NCBI RefSeq assembly: GCF_018614095.1
Contig: NZ_JAGGOY010000007.1
Location: forward strand, 62,001 to 126,000
Source: Streptomyces sp. ISL-87
Lineage (GTDB): Bacteria; Actinomycetota; Actinomycetes; Streptomycetales; Streptomycetaceae
DNA length: 64,000 nucleotides
Reading direction: 5' to 3'
The notes under the pieces are model-generated. The model was not told the origin of the DNA, did not search any database, and saw only the letters and a program-made list of their open reading frames with translations. A program made the translations under genes and the position numbers. Position 1 is the first letter of the stretch. Each line of letters starts with the position of its first letter. Shown piece after piece: positions 20,299-30,131 of the stretch.

Positions 20299-21435
20299 GT
20301 GGCCACGGACTATTACGCCGTTCTCGGCGTGCGCCGCGACGCATCCCAGGACGAGATCAAGAAGGCCTTCCGCCGCCTCGCGCGTGAACTCCACCCGGAT
20401 GTGAATCCGGACCCGAAGACGCAGGAGCGCTTCAAGGAGATCAACGCGGCCTACGAGGTGCTCTCGGACCCGCAGAAGAAGCAGGTCCACGACCTCGGCG
20501 GCGACCCGCTCTCCTCCTCGGGAGGCGGCGGCGCGGGCGGCTTCGGGGCGGGTGGCTTCGGCAACTTCTCCGACATCATGGACGCCTTCTTCGGCCAGGC
20601 CTCGCAGCGCGGCCCGCGCTCGCGGACCCGGCGCGGCCAGGACGCCATGATCCGCCTTGACCTGGAGCTGGACGAGGCGGCCTTCGGGACGACCAAGGAC
20701 ATCCAGGTCGACACGGCTGTCGTCTGCAACACCTGCTCCGGCGAGGGCGCGGCCCCCGGTACCTCGGCGCAGACATGTGACATGTGCCGCGGCCGCGGTG
20801 AGGTCTCGCAGGTCACCCGGTCCTTCCTGGGCCAGGTCATGACCTCGCGCCCCTGCCCGCAGTGCCAGGGCTTCGGCACCGTGGTCCCGACCCCCTGCCC
20901 CGAGTGCGCGGGCGACGGCCGGGTCCGCTCCCGCCGCAGCCTCACGGTCAAGATCCCGGCCGGCGTCGAGAACGGCACCCGGATCCAGCTGGCGGGCGAG
21001 GGCGAGGTCGGCCCCGGCGGCGGCCCCGCCGGCGACCTGTACGTGGAGATCCACGAGCTGTCGCACCCGACCTTCCAGCGGCGCGGGGACGACCTGCACT
21101 GCACGGTGACCATCCCGATGACGGCGGCGGCCCTGGGCACCAAGTGCCCGCTGGAGACGCTGGACGGCCTGGAGGAGATCGACATCAGGCCCGGCACCGG
21201 GTCCGGTCAGTCGATCCCGCTGCACGGGCGCGGCGTCACGCATCTGCGCGGCGGCGGGCGGGGCGACCTGATCGTCCACGTCGAGGTCACCACTCCGGGC
21301 AAGCTGGACGCGGCGCAGGAGGACCTGCTGCGCCAGCTGGCGAAGCTGCGCGGCGAGGAACGGCCGATGGGCCAGTTCGCGCCGGGCCAGCAGGGGCTGT
21401 TCAGCCGCCTGAAGGACGCGTTCAACGGCCGCTGA
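20299..21435 (+). CDS. dnaJ: Molecular chaperone DnaJ (second-type, HrcA-linked)
   Basis: Co-chaperone that stimulates DnaK ATPase. The 378-aa protein has a J domain (TDYYAVLGVRRDASQDEIKK and ELHPDVNPD with the HPD triad), a Gly-rich linker, and four zinc-finger repeats: CNTCSGEG, CDMCRGRG, CPQCQGFG and CPECAGDG. A C-terminal substrate-binding domain follows. The GTG start directly abuts the hrcA stop. In Streptomyces this hrcA-linked copy is separate from the dnaJ of the dnaK operon. Confidence 0.96.
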   Translation: MATDYYAVLGVRRDASQDEIKKAFRRLARELHPDVNPDPKTQERFKEINAAYEVLSDPQKKQVHDLGGDPLSSSGGGGAGGFGAGGFGNFSDIMDAFFGQASQRGPRSRTRRGQDAMIRLDLELDEAAFGTTKDIQVDTAVVCNTCSGEGAAPGTSAQTCDMCRGRGEVSQVTRSFLGQVMTSRPCPQCQGFGTVVPTPCPECAGDGRVRSRRSLTVKIPAGVENGTRIQLAGEGEVGPGGGPAGDLYVEIHELSHPTFQRRGDDLHCTVTIPMTAAALGTKCPLETLDGLEEIDIRPGTGSGQSIPLHGRGVTHLRGGGRGDLIVHVEVTTPGKLDAAQEDLLRQLAKLRGEERPMGQFAPGQQGLFSRLKDAFNGR

Positions 21436-21468
21436 CCCGGCCGCGCGGTACCTCGTACCACCTCGTCC

Positions 21469-21501
21469 GAGCCCGATCCGGGGATGACCCGGGTCGGGCT
21501 C
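21469..21501 (+). terminator. Terminator hairpin after dnaJ
   Basis: GAGCCCGA (21469-21476) pairs with TCGGGCTC (21494-21501), and an inner CCGGG/CCCGG stem extends it. It is placed 34 bases after the dnaJ stop and has no T-run. Confidence 0.7.
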
Positions 21502-21623
21502 GACGCTTTCCGGGCAGGCCCGCTCCGGGGCCGTGGCGGGATCCAGGCGGCAGGCGGAAGCGGACTATGCCAGGCGAATGCCATGATTCGGCCCGGTGAG
21601 CGGGACATGGCACGATGCAGTCC

Positions 21624-22715
21624 ATGTCCACCGCACTGAACGGTCTCTACCAGTACCCGATCGTGCAGGCTCCCATGGCGGGCGGCGCCTCGTGTCCGCC
21701 GCTCGCCGCCGCCGTGTGCGAGGCGGGCGCACTGGGCTTCCTGGCCGGCGGCTACAAGACCGCCGACGGCATGTACCAGGAGATCAAACGGACCCGCGGA
21801 CTCACCCGGCGCCCGTTCGGCGTGAACCTCTTCATGCCGCAGACCGGCTACGTCGACCCGGCCGCCGTCGAGGCGTACCGCGGGCAGCTGGCGGGCGAGG
21901 CCGGCTGGTACGAGATCTCGCTCGCCGCCGAGGACACCATCGGCACCTGCGACGACGGCTACGAGGCGAAGCTGGCCATCCTCGTCGAAGACCCCGTCCC
22001 GGTGGTCTCGTTCACCTTCGGCTGCCCCCCGCCCGAGACGCTCACCCGGCTGCGCAAGGCCGGCACGCACACCGTCGTCACCGTGACCTCGGTCGAGGAG
22101 GCCAGGGCCGCCCAGGAGGCGGGCGCCGACGCGGTCTGTGTGCAGGGCGTCGAGGCGGGAGGCCACCAGGGCACCCACCGCGACGACCCGCGCTCCGACG
22201 GCACGGAGGGCGTCGGGCTGCTCGCGCTGGTGGCGCAGGTACGAGAGGCCGTGGCCCTCCCCATCATCGCGGCAGGCGGCCTGATGCGGGGCTCGCAGAT
22301 CGCGGCGCTGCTGGCGGCGGGCGCGGAGGCGGCGCAGCTCGGCACGGCCTTCCTGGGGTGTCCGGAGTCGGGGGCGCACCCGCTGCACAAGAAGGCGCTG
22401 ACGGATCCGCTGTTCGTCCGTACCGAGCTGACCAGGGCGTTCTCCGGGCGGCCGGCGCGGGGGCTGGTGAACCGCTTCATGCGGGAGCACGGGCCGTACG
22501 CCCCGGCCGCGTACCCGCAGGTCCACCACCTGACCTCGGGGCTGCGCAAGGCGGCCGCCGCGGCCGGGGACCCGCAGGGCATGGCCCTGTGGGCGGGGCA
22601 GGGGCACCGGCTGGCGCGGATGCTGCCGGCGGGGGAGCTGGTGGAGGTGCTGGCGGCCGAACTGGCCGAGGCACAGAGCACGTTGAAGGTAATGCAGATG
22701 AGGAGAGCGTCATGA
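21624..22715 (+). CDS. Nitronate monooxygenase family flavoprotein
   Basis: FMN-dependent TIM-barrel enzyme of the 2-nitropropane dioxygenase family. Seen are QAPMAGGASCPPLAAAVCEA at the N-terminus, GVNLFMP, VSFTFGCPP, GADAVCVQGVEAGGHQGTH (flavin phosphate and active-site His region), IIAAGGLMRG and AAQLGTAFLGCPES. The 363-aa length is normal. ATG 21624 is taken; ATG 21615 is in frame nine bases upstream. The stop overlaps the rsmE start (ATGA), so the two are co-translated. It probably detoxifies nitronates. Confidence 0.92.
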   Translation: MSTALNGLYQYPIVQAPMAGGASCPPLAAAVCEAGALGFLAGGYKTADGMYQEIKRTRGLTRRPFGVNLFMPQTGYVDPAAVEAYRGQLAGEAGWYEISLAAEDTIGTCDDGYEAKLAILVEDPVPVVSFTFGCPPPETLTRLRKAGTHTVVTVTSVEEARAAQEAGADAVCVQGVEAGGHQGTHRDDPRSDGTEGVGLLALVAQVREAVALPIIAAGGLMRGSQIAALLAAGAEAAQLGTAFLGCPESGAHPLHKKALTDPLFVRTELTRAFSGRPARGLVNRFMREHGPYAPAAYPQVHHLTSGLRKAAAAAGDPQGMALWAGQGHRLARMLPAGELVEVLAAELAEAQSTLKVMQMRRAS

Positions 22716-23455
22716 CCGCCCCGGTGTTCGTGGTCGAAGAGGTCCCCGCGGGCCCGGAGTTCGTACTGGAAGGCCCCGAGGGCCGGCACGCGGTGTCCGT
22801 GAAGCGGCTGAACCCGGGCGAGGCGGTGGTCCTCGCGGACGGCCGGGGCGGCTGGGCGGAGGCGGTGGTGAAGTCGGCGGAGGGCAAGGACCGCCTGGTG
22901 GTGGCGGTGTCCTCCAGCGGGCAGGAACCGCAGCCCCCGGTCCGCATCACGGTGGTCCAGGCCCTCCCCAAGGGCGACCGGGGCGAAGTGGCCGTCGAGA
23001 CGATGACCGAGACGGGCGTGGACGCGATCGTGCCGTGGCAGGCCTCGCGGTGCATCACGCAATGGCGCGGGGACCGCGGTGCCAAGTCCCTGGCCAAGTG
23101 GCGCAGCACCGCCCGGGAGGCGGGCAAGCAGTCCCGCCGGGTCCGGTTCCCGGAGGTCGCGGAGGCCATGTCCACCAAGCAGGTGGCGGCGCTGCTGGCC
23201 GATGCCGACCTGGCGATGGTTCTGCACGAGGACCGCGACACGCCCTCGCAGGCCCTGGCCGCGGCCCCGCTGCCCGCATCGGGCTCCATCGTCCTGGTGG
23301 TCGGCCCGGAGGGCGGCGTCTCCCCTGAGGAGCTGGCCGCCTTCGCGGCGGTCGGCGCCCACCCGTACCGCCTGGGCTCCTCGGTGCTGCGCACCTCCAC
23401 CGCCGGCACGGCCGCGACGGCGGTTCTCCTCGCCCGCACGGGCCGCTGGTCCTGA
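22712..23455 (+). CDS. rsmE: 16S rRNA (uracil-1498-N3)-methyltransferase
   Basis: SPOUT-class methyltransferase that modifies U1498 of 16S rRNA. It has a short PUA-like N-terminal domain (GPEGRHAVSVKRLNPGEAVV), QALPKGDRGEVAVETMTETG, and the C-terminal knot (VLVVGPEGGVSPEELAAF and RLGSSVLRTSTAGTAA), which forms the cofactor site. At 247 aa it is full length. Overlaps the upstream gene by four bases. Confidence 0.95.
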   Translation: MTAPVFVVEEVPAGPEFVLEGPEGRHAVSVKRLNPGEAVVLADGRGGWAEAVVKSAEGKDRLVVAVSSSGQEPQPPVRITVVQALPKGDRGEVAVETMTETGVDAIVPWQASRCITQWRGDRGAKSLAKWRSTAREAGKQSRRVRFPEVAEAMSTKQVAALLADADLAMVLHEDRDTPSQALAAAPLPASGSIVLVVGPEGGVSPEELAAFAAVGAHPYRLGSSVLRTSTAGTAATAVLLARTGRWS

Positions 23456-23578
23456 CGCCGGTCCGGCGGGGCGCGTTCCGCGCGCTCCGGGTCACCCCTG
23501 CCCCGGGGCTCGGCTCCCGGGGAAGGGCGGGATGGATACGATGCCCCGACTGATCCACCATCACGGGAGGCGAACGCA

Positions 23579-23938
23579 ATGGCCGGGGAACCGCAAGCCG
23601 ACTGCCTGTTCTGCAAGATCGTCGCGGGGAGCATCCCGGCGACCGTGGTCCGGGAGACCGAGACGACCGTCGCCTTCCGGGACATCAACCCCCAGGCACC
23701 CACGCACGTGCTCGTCATCCCACGCGTGCACTACCCCGACGCCGCCACCCTCGCCGCCGCGGAGCCCGCCATCGCCGCCGATCTGCTGCGCGAGTCCGCC
23801 GTGATCGCCGCTGAGGAGAAGGTCGACGACCACGGCTACCGGGTCGTGTTCAACACCGGCTCCGGCGCCGGCCAGACCGTCTTCCACGCCCACGCGCACG
23901 TCCTCGGGGGCCGCGGCCTCCAGTGGCCCCCCGGATAA
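23579..23938 (+). CDS. HIT family nucleotide-binding protein
   Basis: A 119-aa histidine-triad hydrolase of the HINT branch. CLFCKIVAGSIPATVV supplies a zinc-type Cys pair, THVLVIPRVHY is the nucleotide-binding strand, and FHAHAHVLGGR near the C-terminus is the HIT active site. Relatives hydrolyse AMP-lysine or other purine phosphoramidates. GGGAGG precedes the ATG. The RNase Z-like gene starts four bases after its stop. Confidence 0.94.
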   Translation: MAGEPQADCLFCKIVAGSIPATVVRETETTVAFRDINPQAPTHVLVIPRVHYPDAATLAAAEPAIAADLLRESAVIAAEEKVDDHGYRVVFNTGSGAGQTVFHAHAHVLGGRGLQWPPG

Positions 23939-23941
23939 TCC

Positions 23942-24847
23942 GTGTCCGTACGAGAGTTCGTGGTGCTGGGCACCGCCAGCCAGGTGCCCACCCGCCACCG
24001 CAACCACAACGGGTACCTCCTGCGGTGGGACGGCGAGGGCATCCTCTTCGACCCGGGCGAGGGGACCCAGCGCCAGATGCTCCGGGCCGGGGTGGCCGCG
24101 CACGACATCAACCGGATCTGTGTCACCCACTTCCACGGCGACCACAGCCTCGGCCTCGCCGGGGTGATCCAGCGGATCAACCTCGACCAGGTCCCGCACC
24201 CCGTCACCGCGCACTATCCCGCCTCGGGGCAGAAGTTCTTCGACCGGCTCCGCTACGCCACCGCCTACCGCGAGACCGTTCTGCTCCGCGAGGAACCGGT
24301 GACGCGGGACGGGACGCTGGCGCGCGGGGACTCGTACCTCCTGGAGGCCCGCCGGCTTTCCCACCCGGTCGAGTCCTTCGGCTACCGGATCACCGAGCCC
24401 GACGGGCGCCGCATGGTCCCCGCACTGCTCGCGCGGCACGGGATCAAGGGGCCGGACGTGGGACGGATCCAGCGCGAGGGGGAGCTGGGCGGCGTGACGC
24501 TCGACGACGTCAGCGAGCACCGGCCCGGGCAGCGGTTCGCCTTCGTCATGGACACCCGGCTCTGCCCCGGCGTCCACGCGCTCGCCGAGGGCTGCGACAT
24601 GCTGGTGATCGAGTCGACGTTCCTCGACGAGGACGAGCGGCTGGCCACCGACCACGGGCACCTCACCGTCGGCCAGGCGGCCCGCGCGGCGCGCGACGCG
24701 GGGGTGCGCAGCCTGGTGCTGACGCACTTCTCGCAGCGCTACACCGACCCCGCCGAGTTCGGACGCCAGGCCCGCGCGGCCGGCTTCGAGGGCGAGCTCG
24801 CGATCGCCGCGGACCTCGCGCGCGTTCCCTTGCCGAAGCGCGGCTAG
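23942..24847 (+). CDS. rnz: Ribonuclease Z-like MBL protein
   Basis: Metallo-beta-lactamase nuclease family that matures tRNA 3' ends. The 301-aa protein has [20 protein letters not shown], the metal site [13 protein letters not shown], the RNase Z-type [20 protein letters not shown], the distal acidic motif [11 protein letters not shown], and [14 protein letters not shown]. The length and motif set match bacterial short-form RNase Z. GTG 23942 follows the HIT stop, suggesting one transcript. Confidence 0.9.
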   Translation: MSVREFVVLGTASQVPTRHRNHNGYLLRWDGEGILFDPGEGTQRQMLRAGVAAHDINRICVTHFHGDHSLGLAGVIQRINLDQVPHPVTAHYPASGQKFFDRLRYATAYRETVLLREEPVTRDGTLARGDSYLLEARRLSHPVESFGYRITEPDGRRMVPALLARHGIKGPDVGRIQREGELGGVTLDDVSEHRPGQRFAFVMDTRLCPGVHALAEGCDMLVIESTFLDEDERLATDHGHLTVGQAARAARDAGVRSLVLTHFSQRYTDPAEFGRQARAAGFEGELAIAADLARVPLPKRG

Positions 24848-25170
24848 CCGCCGAAGGCGGGAACACCCGGGGCGGGGTGCGGCGTACGGAGATCTCCGCG
24901 ACCGCCGGCTCCGGCGCGCGCCCGGCCACCGCCGGCGGGAGCCCGCCCTGTGCCGGGCCCGTGCCTGGCCCGTGCCCGGGAAGCCGGCGGCGTCGGCGAG
25001 CAGGCCCGCGCCCAGTGCCGCGCCGTCTGGGAGTGATCTGGGCCACACTGTGTTTTGAGTCGTGCCGAGTGGGCAGGGCTCGGGGCTTTCCATCGAAAAC
25101 CCACTCACAGAAACGACGCCTCAGTCCTTCAGGCCCGCAGATCCGCATAGGCAGCAACGGGGAGTACACC
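24848..25170. other. Intergenic region upstream of the PfkB kinase
   Basis: The first 150 bases are GC-rich without gene-like features. From about 25020 the sequence becomes AT-richer (CACTGTGTTTTGAG, TTTCCATCGAAAACCC), which is where I would expect the kinase promoter. No clear -35/-10 pair or known riboswitch core is visible. Confidence 0.5.
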
Positions 25171-26262
25171 GTGACCAGTCGGGAAAGCCGCACCAGCCGC
25201 ACCGCAGCAGTGGATCCGCTCGGTCCGCTGCGCGATCCCCAAGAACCCGGCTGCGACGTCTTCCTGACCGGCACCGTCTTCCTCGACATCATCTTCACCG
25301 GCCTCGACTCGGCCCCGGTGCGCGGTACGGAGTCCTGGGCGCGCGGCATGGGCTCCAGCCCCGGAGGCGTGGCCAACATGGCCACGGCCCTGGCCCGGCT
25401 CGGCCTGCGCACCTCGCTGGCCGCGGCCTTCGGGGACGACCACTACGGCGAGTACTGCTGGGACGCGCTGGAACAGGGCGAGGGCATCGACCTGTCCATG
25501 TCGCGGACGATCCCCGGCTGGCACAGCCCCGTCACGGTCTCGATGGCCTACGAGGGCGAGCGCACGATGGTGTCGCACGGCCACGAGGCTCCACCGCCGG
25601 CGGGCCGGTTCCCGCAGTGCCCGCCGGCCGCCCGCGCGGCCGTGGCCTCCCTCGGGCCGGGGCAGGGGGAGGAGTGGATCGGGACGGCGGCGCGGCAGGG
25701 GTCGCGGGTCTTCGCGGACGTGGGGTGGGACGAGAGCGGGCGGTGGGACCTGGGGGCGCTGGCCGACCTGGAGCACTGCGAGGCGTTCCTGCCGAACGCG
25801 GGCGAGGCGATGCGGTACACGCGGACCGATTGTCCTCGGGCGGCGGCCCGGGCGCTGGCGGAGCTGGTACCGATCGCGGTGGTGACGATGGGCGCGGAGG
25901 GCTCGTACGCGGTGGACGGCCGGACCGGCGAGACGGCGGAGGTCCCCGGGATCACGGTGGACGCGCTGGACCCGACGGGGGCGGGGGACGTGTACGTGGC
26001 GGGCTTCGTCACCGGCACCCTGGCGGAGTGGCCGCTGGCCGACCGCCTCGCCTTCGCGGGCCTCACGGCGGCGCTGTCGGTCCAGGAATTCGGCGGCTCC
26101 CTCTCGGCGCCGGGCTGGCCGGAGGTGTCCCACTGGTGGCGCACGGCCCCGGACGCGTTGCGCGGCCGCTACGCCTTCCTGGACGAGCTGATCCCCCCGA
26201 CGGAAACCCCGGCCGCCCGCCGCCGGGCGGTCCCGACGATCGGCTTCCGCCACTCCGCGTAA
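25171..26262 (+). CDS. PfkB family carbohydrate kinase
   Basis: A 363-aa ribokinase-fold enzyme that phosphorylates a sugar or nucleoside. It has the glycine-rich N-terminal part CDVFLTGTVFLDIIFTGLD, SSPGGVANMATALARLG (substrate pocket), NAGEAMRYT and the signature DPTGAGDVYVAGF with the catalytic Asp. GTG 25171 is chosen because GGGGAG lies just upstream; the frame is open further upstream but runs through noncoding-looking sequence. The natural substrate cannot be read from the sequence. Confidence 0.9.
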   Translation: MTSRESRTSRTAAVDPLGPLRDPQEPGCDVFLTGTVFLDIIFTGLDSAPVRGTESWARGMGSSPGGVANMATALARLGLRTSLAAAFGDDHYGEYCWDALEQGEGIDLSMSRTIPGWHSPVTVSMAYEGERTMVSHGHEAPPPAGRFPQCPPAARAAVASLGPGQGEEWIGTAARQGSRVFADVGWDESGRWDLGALADLEHCEAFLPNAGEAMRYTRTDCPRAAARALAELVPIAVVTMGAEGSYAVDGRTGETAEVPGITVDALDPTGAGDVYVAGFVTGTLAEWPLADRLAFAGLTAALSVQEFGGSLSAPGWPEVSHWWRTAPDALRGRYAFLDELIPPTETPAARRRAVPTIGFRHSA

Positions 26263-26276
26263 CGCCTGGCCGGCGA

Positions 26277-26470
26277 TCGAACACCCCCGGGGCGGCCACA
26301 CCGCCCGGGGCCCACCGCCCGGGGCCCCACCGCCGGGGCTCCACCGCCGGGGCCCGCTGCCCGGGGCTTGCCCCCCGCCCTGGGGGCTTTCCCCCGCCCT
26401 GGGTCTGCCCTCCGCCCTGGGGCTGCCCCCGGCCCTGGGGCTACCCCGGCCCTGGGGGCCCCTGTGCCGC
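26277..26470. repeat. GC-rich tandem repeats (CCGCCCGGGGC, then CCCGCCCTGGGGCT)
   Basis: Two related arrays follow the kinase stop: about five copies of a CACCGCCCGGGGCC-like unit, then about six copies of a CCGCCCTGGGGCT-like unit. The rest of the 560-base gap up to phoH (26471-26826) shows no supported gene; its open frames have no ribosome binding site or domain. The phoH promoter is probably in 26700-26826, where GTACCCTTGGTAGTCC breaks the GC monotony. Confidence 0.75.
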
Positions 26471-26826
26471 GCGGTCCCGCCTCCTCGCTCCCGTCCCGGG
26501 CGGGGACCTCGCGGGGCCAGGGCAGGCCGGCGCGGGCAACACCGGGGGCCGGTCGTCCCACGCCGAAAGAATCCGCGACCGGGGACGCCGCGCCGCCGAG
26601 CCCTGGGGGCGGGCCGGGGGTGCCTCTGGGTGGCCGCGTCCGGGGGCCGGGGCCGCGGTGGCGGCGGGGGCGCCGGCAGGGGGTTTCCGTGTGCCGGGCG
26701 GCCAGGCCAGCGGTGGCGGAAAAGGCCTCGGGGATGCGGCGGCGGAGTCGTACCCTTGGTAGTCCGGAGGTCGTCGATCGGCGCGGCCCCTCAGCGGGAG
26801 GTATGCGCAGGCCACAGTGCCGGCCC

Positions 26827-27873
26827 ATGACTCAGACACCGACAGCCCACACCCCCGCGCCCGGGCAGGCGCGAGCCCACTTCACCGTCCCGGCCTCGCA
26901 CCCGATGGTGACCGTGCTCGGCTCTGGCGACGCCCTGTTGCGCGTGATCGAGAGGGCCTTCCCGAAGGCCGACATCCATGTTCGGGGCAATCAGGTCAGC
27001 GCGATCGGCGATGCGGTGGAAGTCGCCCTGATCCAGCGCCTGTTCGACGAGATGATGCTGGTGCTCCGCACCGGGCAGCCGATGACGGAGGACGCAGTGG
27101 AACGCTCTATCGCCATGCTCAAGGCGAGCGGCAACGGCAATGGAAACGGGCCCGAGGAGACGCCCGCCGAGGTGCTCACCCAGAATATCCTCTCCAGCCG
27201 CGGCCGCACCATCCGTCCCAAGACCCTCAACCAGAAGCGGTACGTCGACGCGATCGACAAGAACACGATCGTCTTCGGCATCGGCCCCGCCGGTACCGGC
27301 AAGACCTACCTCGCCATGGCCAAGGCGGTCCAGGCCCTCCAGTCCAAGCAGGTCAGCCGGATCATCCTGACCCGGCCCGCCGTCGAGGCGGGGGAGCGGC
27401 TCGGCTTCCTGCCCGGCACGCTCTTCGACAAGATCGACCCGTACCTGCGCCCGCTCTACGACGCACTGCACGACATGATCGACCCGGACTCGATCCCGCG
27501 CCTCATGGCCGCCGGCACCATCGAGGTGGCCCCCCTGGCGTACATGCGCGGCAGGACGCTCAATGAGGCGTTCGTCGTCCTCGACGAGGCGCAGAACACC
27601 AGTCCGGAACAGATGAAGATGTTCCTGACCCGGCTCGGCTTCGACTCGAAGATCGTCGTCACCGGTGACATCACCCAGGTCGACCTGCTGCCGGGTGGTA
27701 CCAAGAGCGGCCTGCGGCAGGTGCAGTCGATCCTCGAAGGGGTTCCGGACATCCACTTCTCGCGGCTCACGTCCGAGGATGTCGTCCGGCACAAGCTGGT
27801 CGGCCGTATCGTCGACGCGTACGAAAAGTACGAGGACATCCAGGACGGCCGGAACGGCCAACACGGGAAGTAG
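26827..27873 (+). CDS. phoH: PhoH-like ATPase
   Basis: A 348-aa P-loop ATPase of the PhoH family, thought to act in RNA metabolism. Walker A is [15 protein letters not shown], Walker [21 protein letters not shown], with [17 protein letters not shown] and [16 protein letters not shown] [14 protein letters not shown] in between and after. An N-terminal domain of about 110 residues precedes it. ATG 26827 gives the standard N-terminus. ybeY follows 13 bases later. Confidence 0.95.
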   Translation: MTQTPTAHTPAPGQARAHFTVPASHPMVTVLGSGDALLRVIERAFPKADIHVRGNQVSAIGDAVEVALIQRLFDEMMLVLRTGQPMTEDAVERSIAMLKASGNGNGNGPEETPAEVLTQNILSSRGRTIRPKTLNQKRYVDAIDKNTIVFGIGPAGTGKTYLAMAKAVQALQSKQVSRIILTRPAVEAGERLGFLPGTLFDKIDPYLRPLYDALHDMIDPDSIPRLMAAGTIEVAPLAYMRGRTLNEAFVVLDEAQNTSPEQMKMFLTRLGFDSKIVVTGDITQVDLLPGGTKSGLRQVQSILEGVPDIHFSRLTSEDVVRHKLVGRIVDAYEKYEDIQDGRNGQHGK

Positions 27874-27886
27874 AACTCAGCGCACC

Positions 27887-28384
27887 ATGTCGATCGACGT
27901 CAACAACGAGTCCGGAACCGAGGTCGACGAGCAGGCGATCCTCGACATCGCCCGCTACGCGCTCACCCGGATGCGGATCCACCCGCTGTCCGAGCTCTCC
28001 GTCATCGTCATCGACGAGGAGGCGATGGAGCAGCTCCACATCCAGTGGATGGATCTGCCCGGACCCACCGACGTCATGTCCTTCCCGATGGACGAGCTCC
28101 GTCCGCCGGCGAAGGACGACGAGGAGCCCCCGCAGGGGCTCCTCGGCGACATCGTGCTCTGCCCGGAAGTGGCCAAGAGGCAGGGCGAGGACGCCCCGAC
28201 GCAGCACTCCATGGACGAGGAGCTCCAGCTCCTGACCGTCCACGGGGTGCTGCACCTGCTCGGCTACGACCACGAGGAGCCGGACGAGAAGGCCGAGATG
28301 TTCGGGCTGCAGGCGGCCATCGTCGACGGCTGGCGCGGTGAGCGCGGTATGACCGGCCCGTCACCGGCCCCCACCGTCTCGTGA
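27887..28384 (+). CDS. ybeY: Endoribonuclease YbeY (rRNA maturation factor)
   Basis: Zinc-dependent RNase needed for 16S rRNA 3' processing and ribosome quality control. The 165-aa protein contains the conserved metal motif [16 protein letters not shown] and [12 protein letters not shown], both diagnostic. It lies between phoH and the CBS-domain protein and overlaps the latter by four bases (GTGA), a conserved arrangement. Confidence 0.96.
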   Translation: MSIDVNNESGTEVDEQAILDIARYALTRMRIHPLSELSVIVIDEEAMEQLHIQWMDLPGPTDVMSFPMDELRPPAKDDEEPPQGLLGDIVLCPEVAKRQGEDAPTQHSMDEELQLLTVHGVLHLLGYDHEEPDEKAEMFGLQAAIVDGWRGERGMTGPSPAPTVS

Positions 28385-29688
28385 CCGCCGCCCCCCAGCT
28401 GATCACGGGCGCGGTGCTGCTGGTCGTCGTGGCCTGGTTCGCGGCGTGCGCCGAGTCCGGGATCTCCCGGGTCTCCAGCTTCCGCGCCGAACAGGCCGTA
28501 CGGGAAGGCCGGCGCGGCAGCGCGAAGCTCGCGCAGGTCGCCGCCGACCCCACCCGCTACGTCAATGTGGCCCTGCTGGTCCGGGTCACCTGCGAGATGG
28601 CGGCGGGCGTGCTCGTCACGTACGTCTGCCTCGACGAGTTCGGCGAGAACTGGACCGCGCTGCTCGTGGCCATCGCCGTGATGGTGCTCGTCTCGTTCGT
28701 CGCCGTCGGCGTGTCCCCTCGTACGATCGGCCGCCAGCACCCGTTGAACACGGCGACGGCGGCCGCGTACGTACTGGTACCGCTGGCCAGGGTCATGGGC
28801 CCCATCCCGCAGCTGCTGATCCTCATCGGCAACGCGCTCACGCCCGGGAAGGGCTTCCGCAAGGGGCCGTTCGCCTCCGAGGCCGAGCTGCGCGCGATGG
28901 TGGACCTGGCGGAGAAGGAATCGCTGATCGAGGACGACGAGCGCCGGATGGTGCACCAGGTCTTCGAGCTGGGTGACACGCTCGTGCGCGAGGTGATGGT
29001 GCCGCGTACGGATCTGGTCTGCATCGAGCGGTACAAGACGATCCGTCAGGCGACCACGCTCGCGCTGCGGTCGGGTTTCTCGCGCATCCCGGTGACCGGG
29101 GAGAACGAGGACGACATCGTCGGGATCGTGTACCTGAAGGACCTCGTCCGCAAGACGCACATCAACCGCGAGGCGGAGTCCGACCTGGTCTCGACGGCGA
29201 TGCGGCCGGCGGTCTTCGTACCGGACACCAAGAACGCGGGGGATCTGCTGCGCGAGATGCAGTCGGTACGCAACCACGTGGCCGTCGTCGTCGACGAGTA
29301 CGGCGGTACGGCGGGCATCGTCACCATCGAGGACATCCTCGAGGAGATCGTCGGCGAGATCACCGACGAGTACGACCGCGAGCTCGCGCCCGTCGAGGAC
29401 CTGGGCGAGGACCGCTACCGGGTGACGGCGCGGCTGGACATCACCGACCTCGGCGAGCTCTTCAAGGTCGAGGACTACGACGACGAGGACGTCGAGACGG
29501 TCGGCGGGCTGCTGGCGAAGGCGCTGGGGCGGGTCCCGATCGCGGGCGCGTCCGCGGTGGTGGAGCTGCCGGACGGGCGGCCGCTGCGGCTGACCGCCGA
29601 ATCCCCGGCGGGGCGGCGGAACAAGATCGTGACGGTGCTGGTGGAGCCGGTGATCGCGGAGGCGGCCGAGGGTGAGGACGGGGAGTGA
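28381..29688 (+). CDS. Hemolysin-family CNNM/CBS-domain membrane protein
   Basis: A 435-aa protein with an N-terminal DUF21/CNNM transmembrane domain ([20 protein letters not shown], then [20 protein letters not shown]), two CBS domains ([16 protein letters not shown] and [17 protein letters not shown], ending [20 protein letters not shown]) and a C-terminal CorC_HlyC domain ([15 protein letters not shown]). The family includes magnesium and cobalt transporters and exporters. GTG 28381 overlaps the ybeY stop. Confidence 0.93.
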   Translation: MTAAPQLITGAVLLVVVAWFAACAESGISRVSSFRAEQAVREGRRGSAKLAQVAADPTRYVNVALLVRVTCEMAAGVLVTYVCLDEFGENWTALLVAIAVMVLVSFVAVGVSPRTIGRQHPLNTATAAAYVLVPLARVMGPIPQLLILIGNALTPGKGFRKGPFASEAELRAMVDLAEKESLIEDDERRMVHQVFELGDTLVREVMVPRTDLVCIERYKTIRQATTLALRSGFSRIPVTGENEDDIVGIVYLKDLVRKTHINREAESDLVSTAMRPAVFVPDTKNAGDLLREMQSVRNHVAVVVDEYGGTAGIVTIEDILEEIVGEITDEYDRELAPVEDLGEDRYRVTARLDITDLGELFKVEDYDDEDVETVGGLLAKALGRVPIAGASAVVELPDGRPLRLTAESPAGRRNKIVTVLVEPVIAEAAEGEDGE

Positions 29689-30038
29689 CCCCGAAGGAGC
29701 TGCGCGACTTCTGCCTGAGCTTCAACGCGGCGGTGGAGGAGTTCCCGTTCACCCCGGAGACCTCGGTGTTCAAGGTGCTGGGGAAGATGTTCGCGCTGGC
29801 GGCGCTGGACGCGGAGCCGCTGAAGGTCAACCTCAAGTGCGAGCCGGAACTGGCGGTGCGGCTGCGGGCCGAGCGCGAGGCGATCGAGCCGGGCTGGCAC
29901 ATGAACAAGCGGCACTGGAACACGGTGACGGTGGGCGGGTTGCCGGACGCGATGGTCCGGGAGCTGGTGGAGGACTCGTACGACCTGGTGGTCGCGGGAC
30001 TGCCCCGGGCGGAGCGGCTGCGGCTGGACCGGCCCTGA
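29685..30038 (+). CDS. MmcQ/YjbR family DNA-binding-like protein
   Basis: A 117-aa protein with the YjbR pattern: ELRDFCLSFNAAVEEFPFTP, VFKVLGKMFAL, LKVNLKCEPELAVRLR, PGWHMNKRHWNTVTV and LVEDSYDLVVAGLP. The fold resembles a double-wing DNA-binding domain, but no biochemical role is known for this family. GTG 29685 overlaps the upstream stop by four bases, so it belongs to the phoH-ybeY operon. Confidence 0.9.
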   Translation: MTPKELRDFCLSFNAAVEEFPFTPETSVFKVLGKMFALAALDAEPLKVNLKCEPELAVRLRAEREAIEPGWHMNKRHWNTVTVGGLPDAMVRELVEDSYDLVVAGLPRAERLRLDRP

Positions 30039-30073
30039 CCGCACGGGGTCCGGGGGCCGGCGGATAGCGGGGA

Positions 30074-30116
30074 GAGCGCCTCGGCGGGGTCGTTGCACGG
30101 CTGCGCCGAGGCGCTC
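30074..30116 (+). terminator. Hairpin between mmcQ-like gene and deaminase-like gene
   Basis: GAGCGCCTCGGC (30074-30085) pairs perfectly with GCCGAGGCGCTC (30105-30116). It ends only 15 bases before ATG 30132, so it may be a terminator of the operon or a leader structure of the next gene. Confidence 0.65.
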
Positions 30117-30131
30117 CCTATGCTTTCGCCC

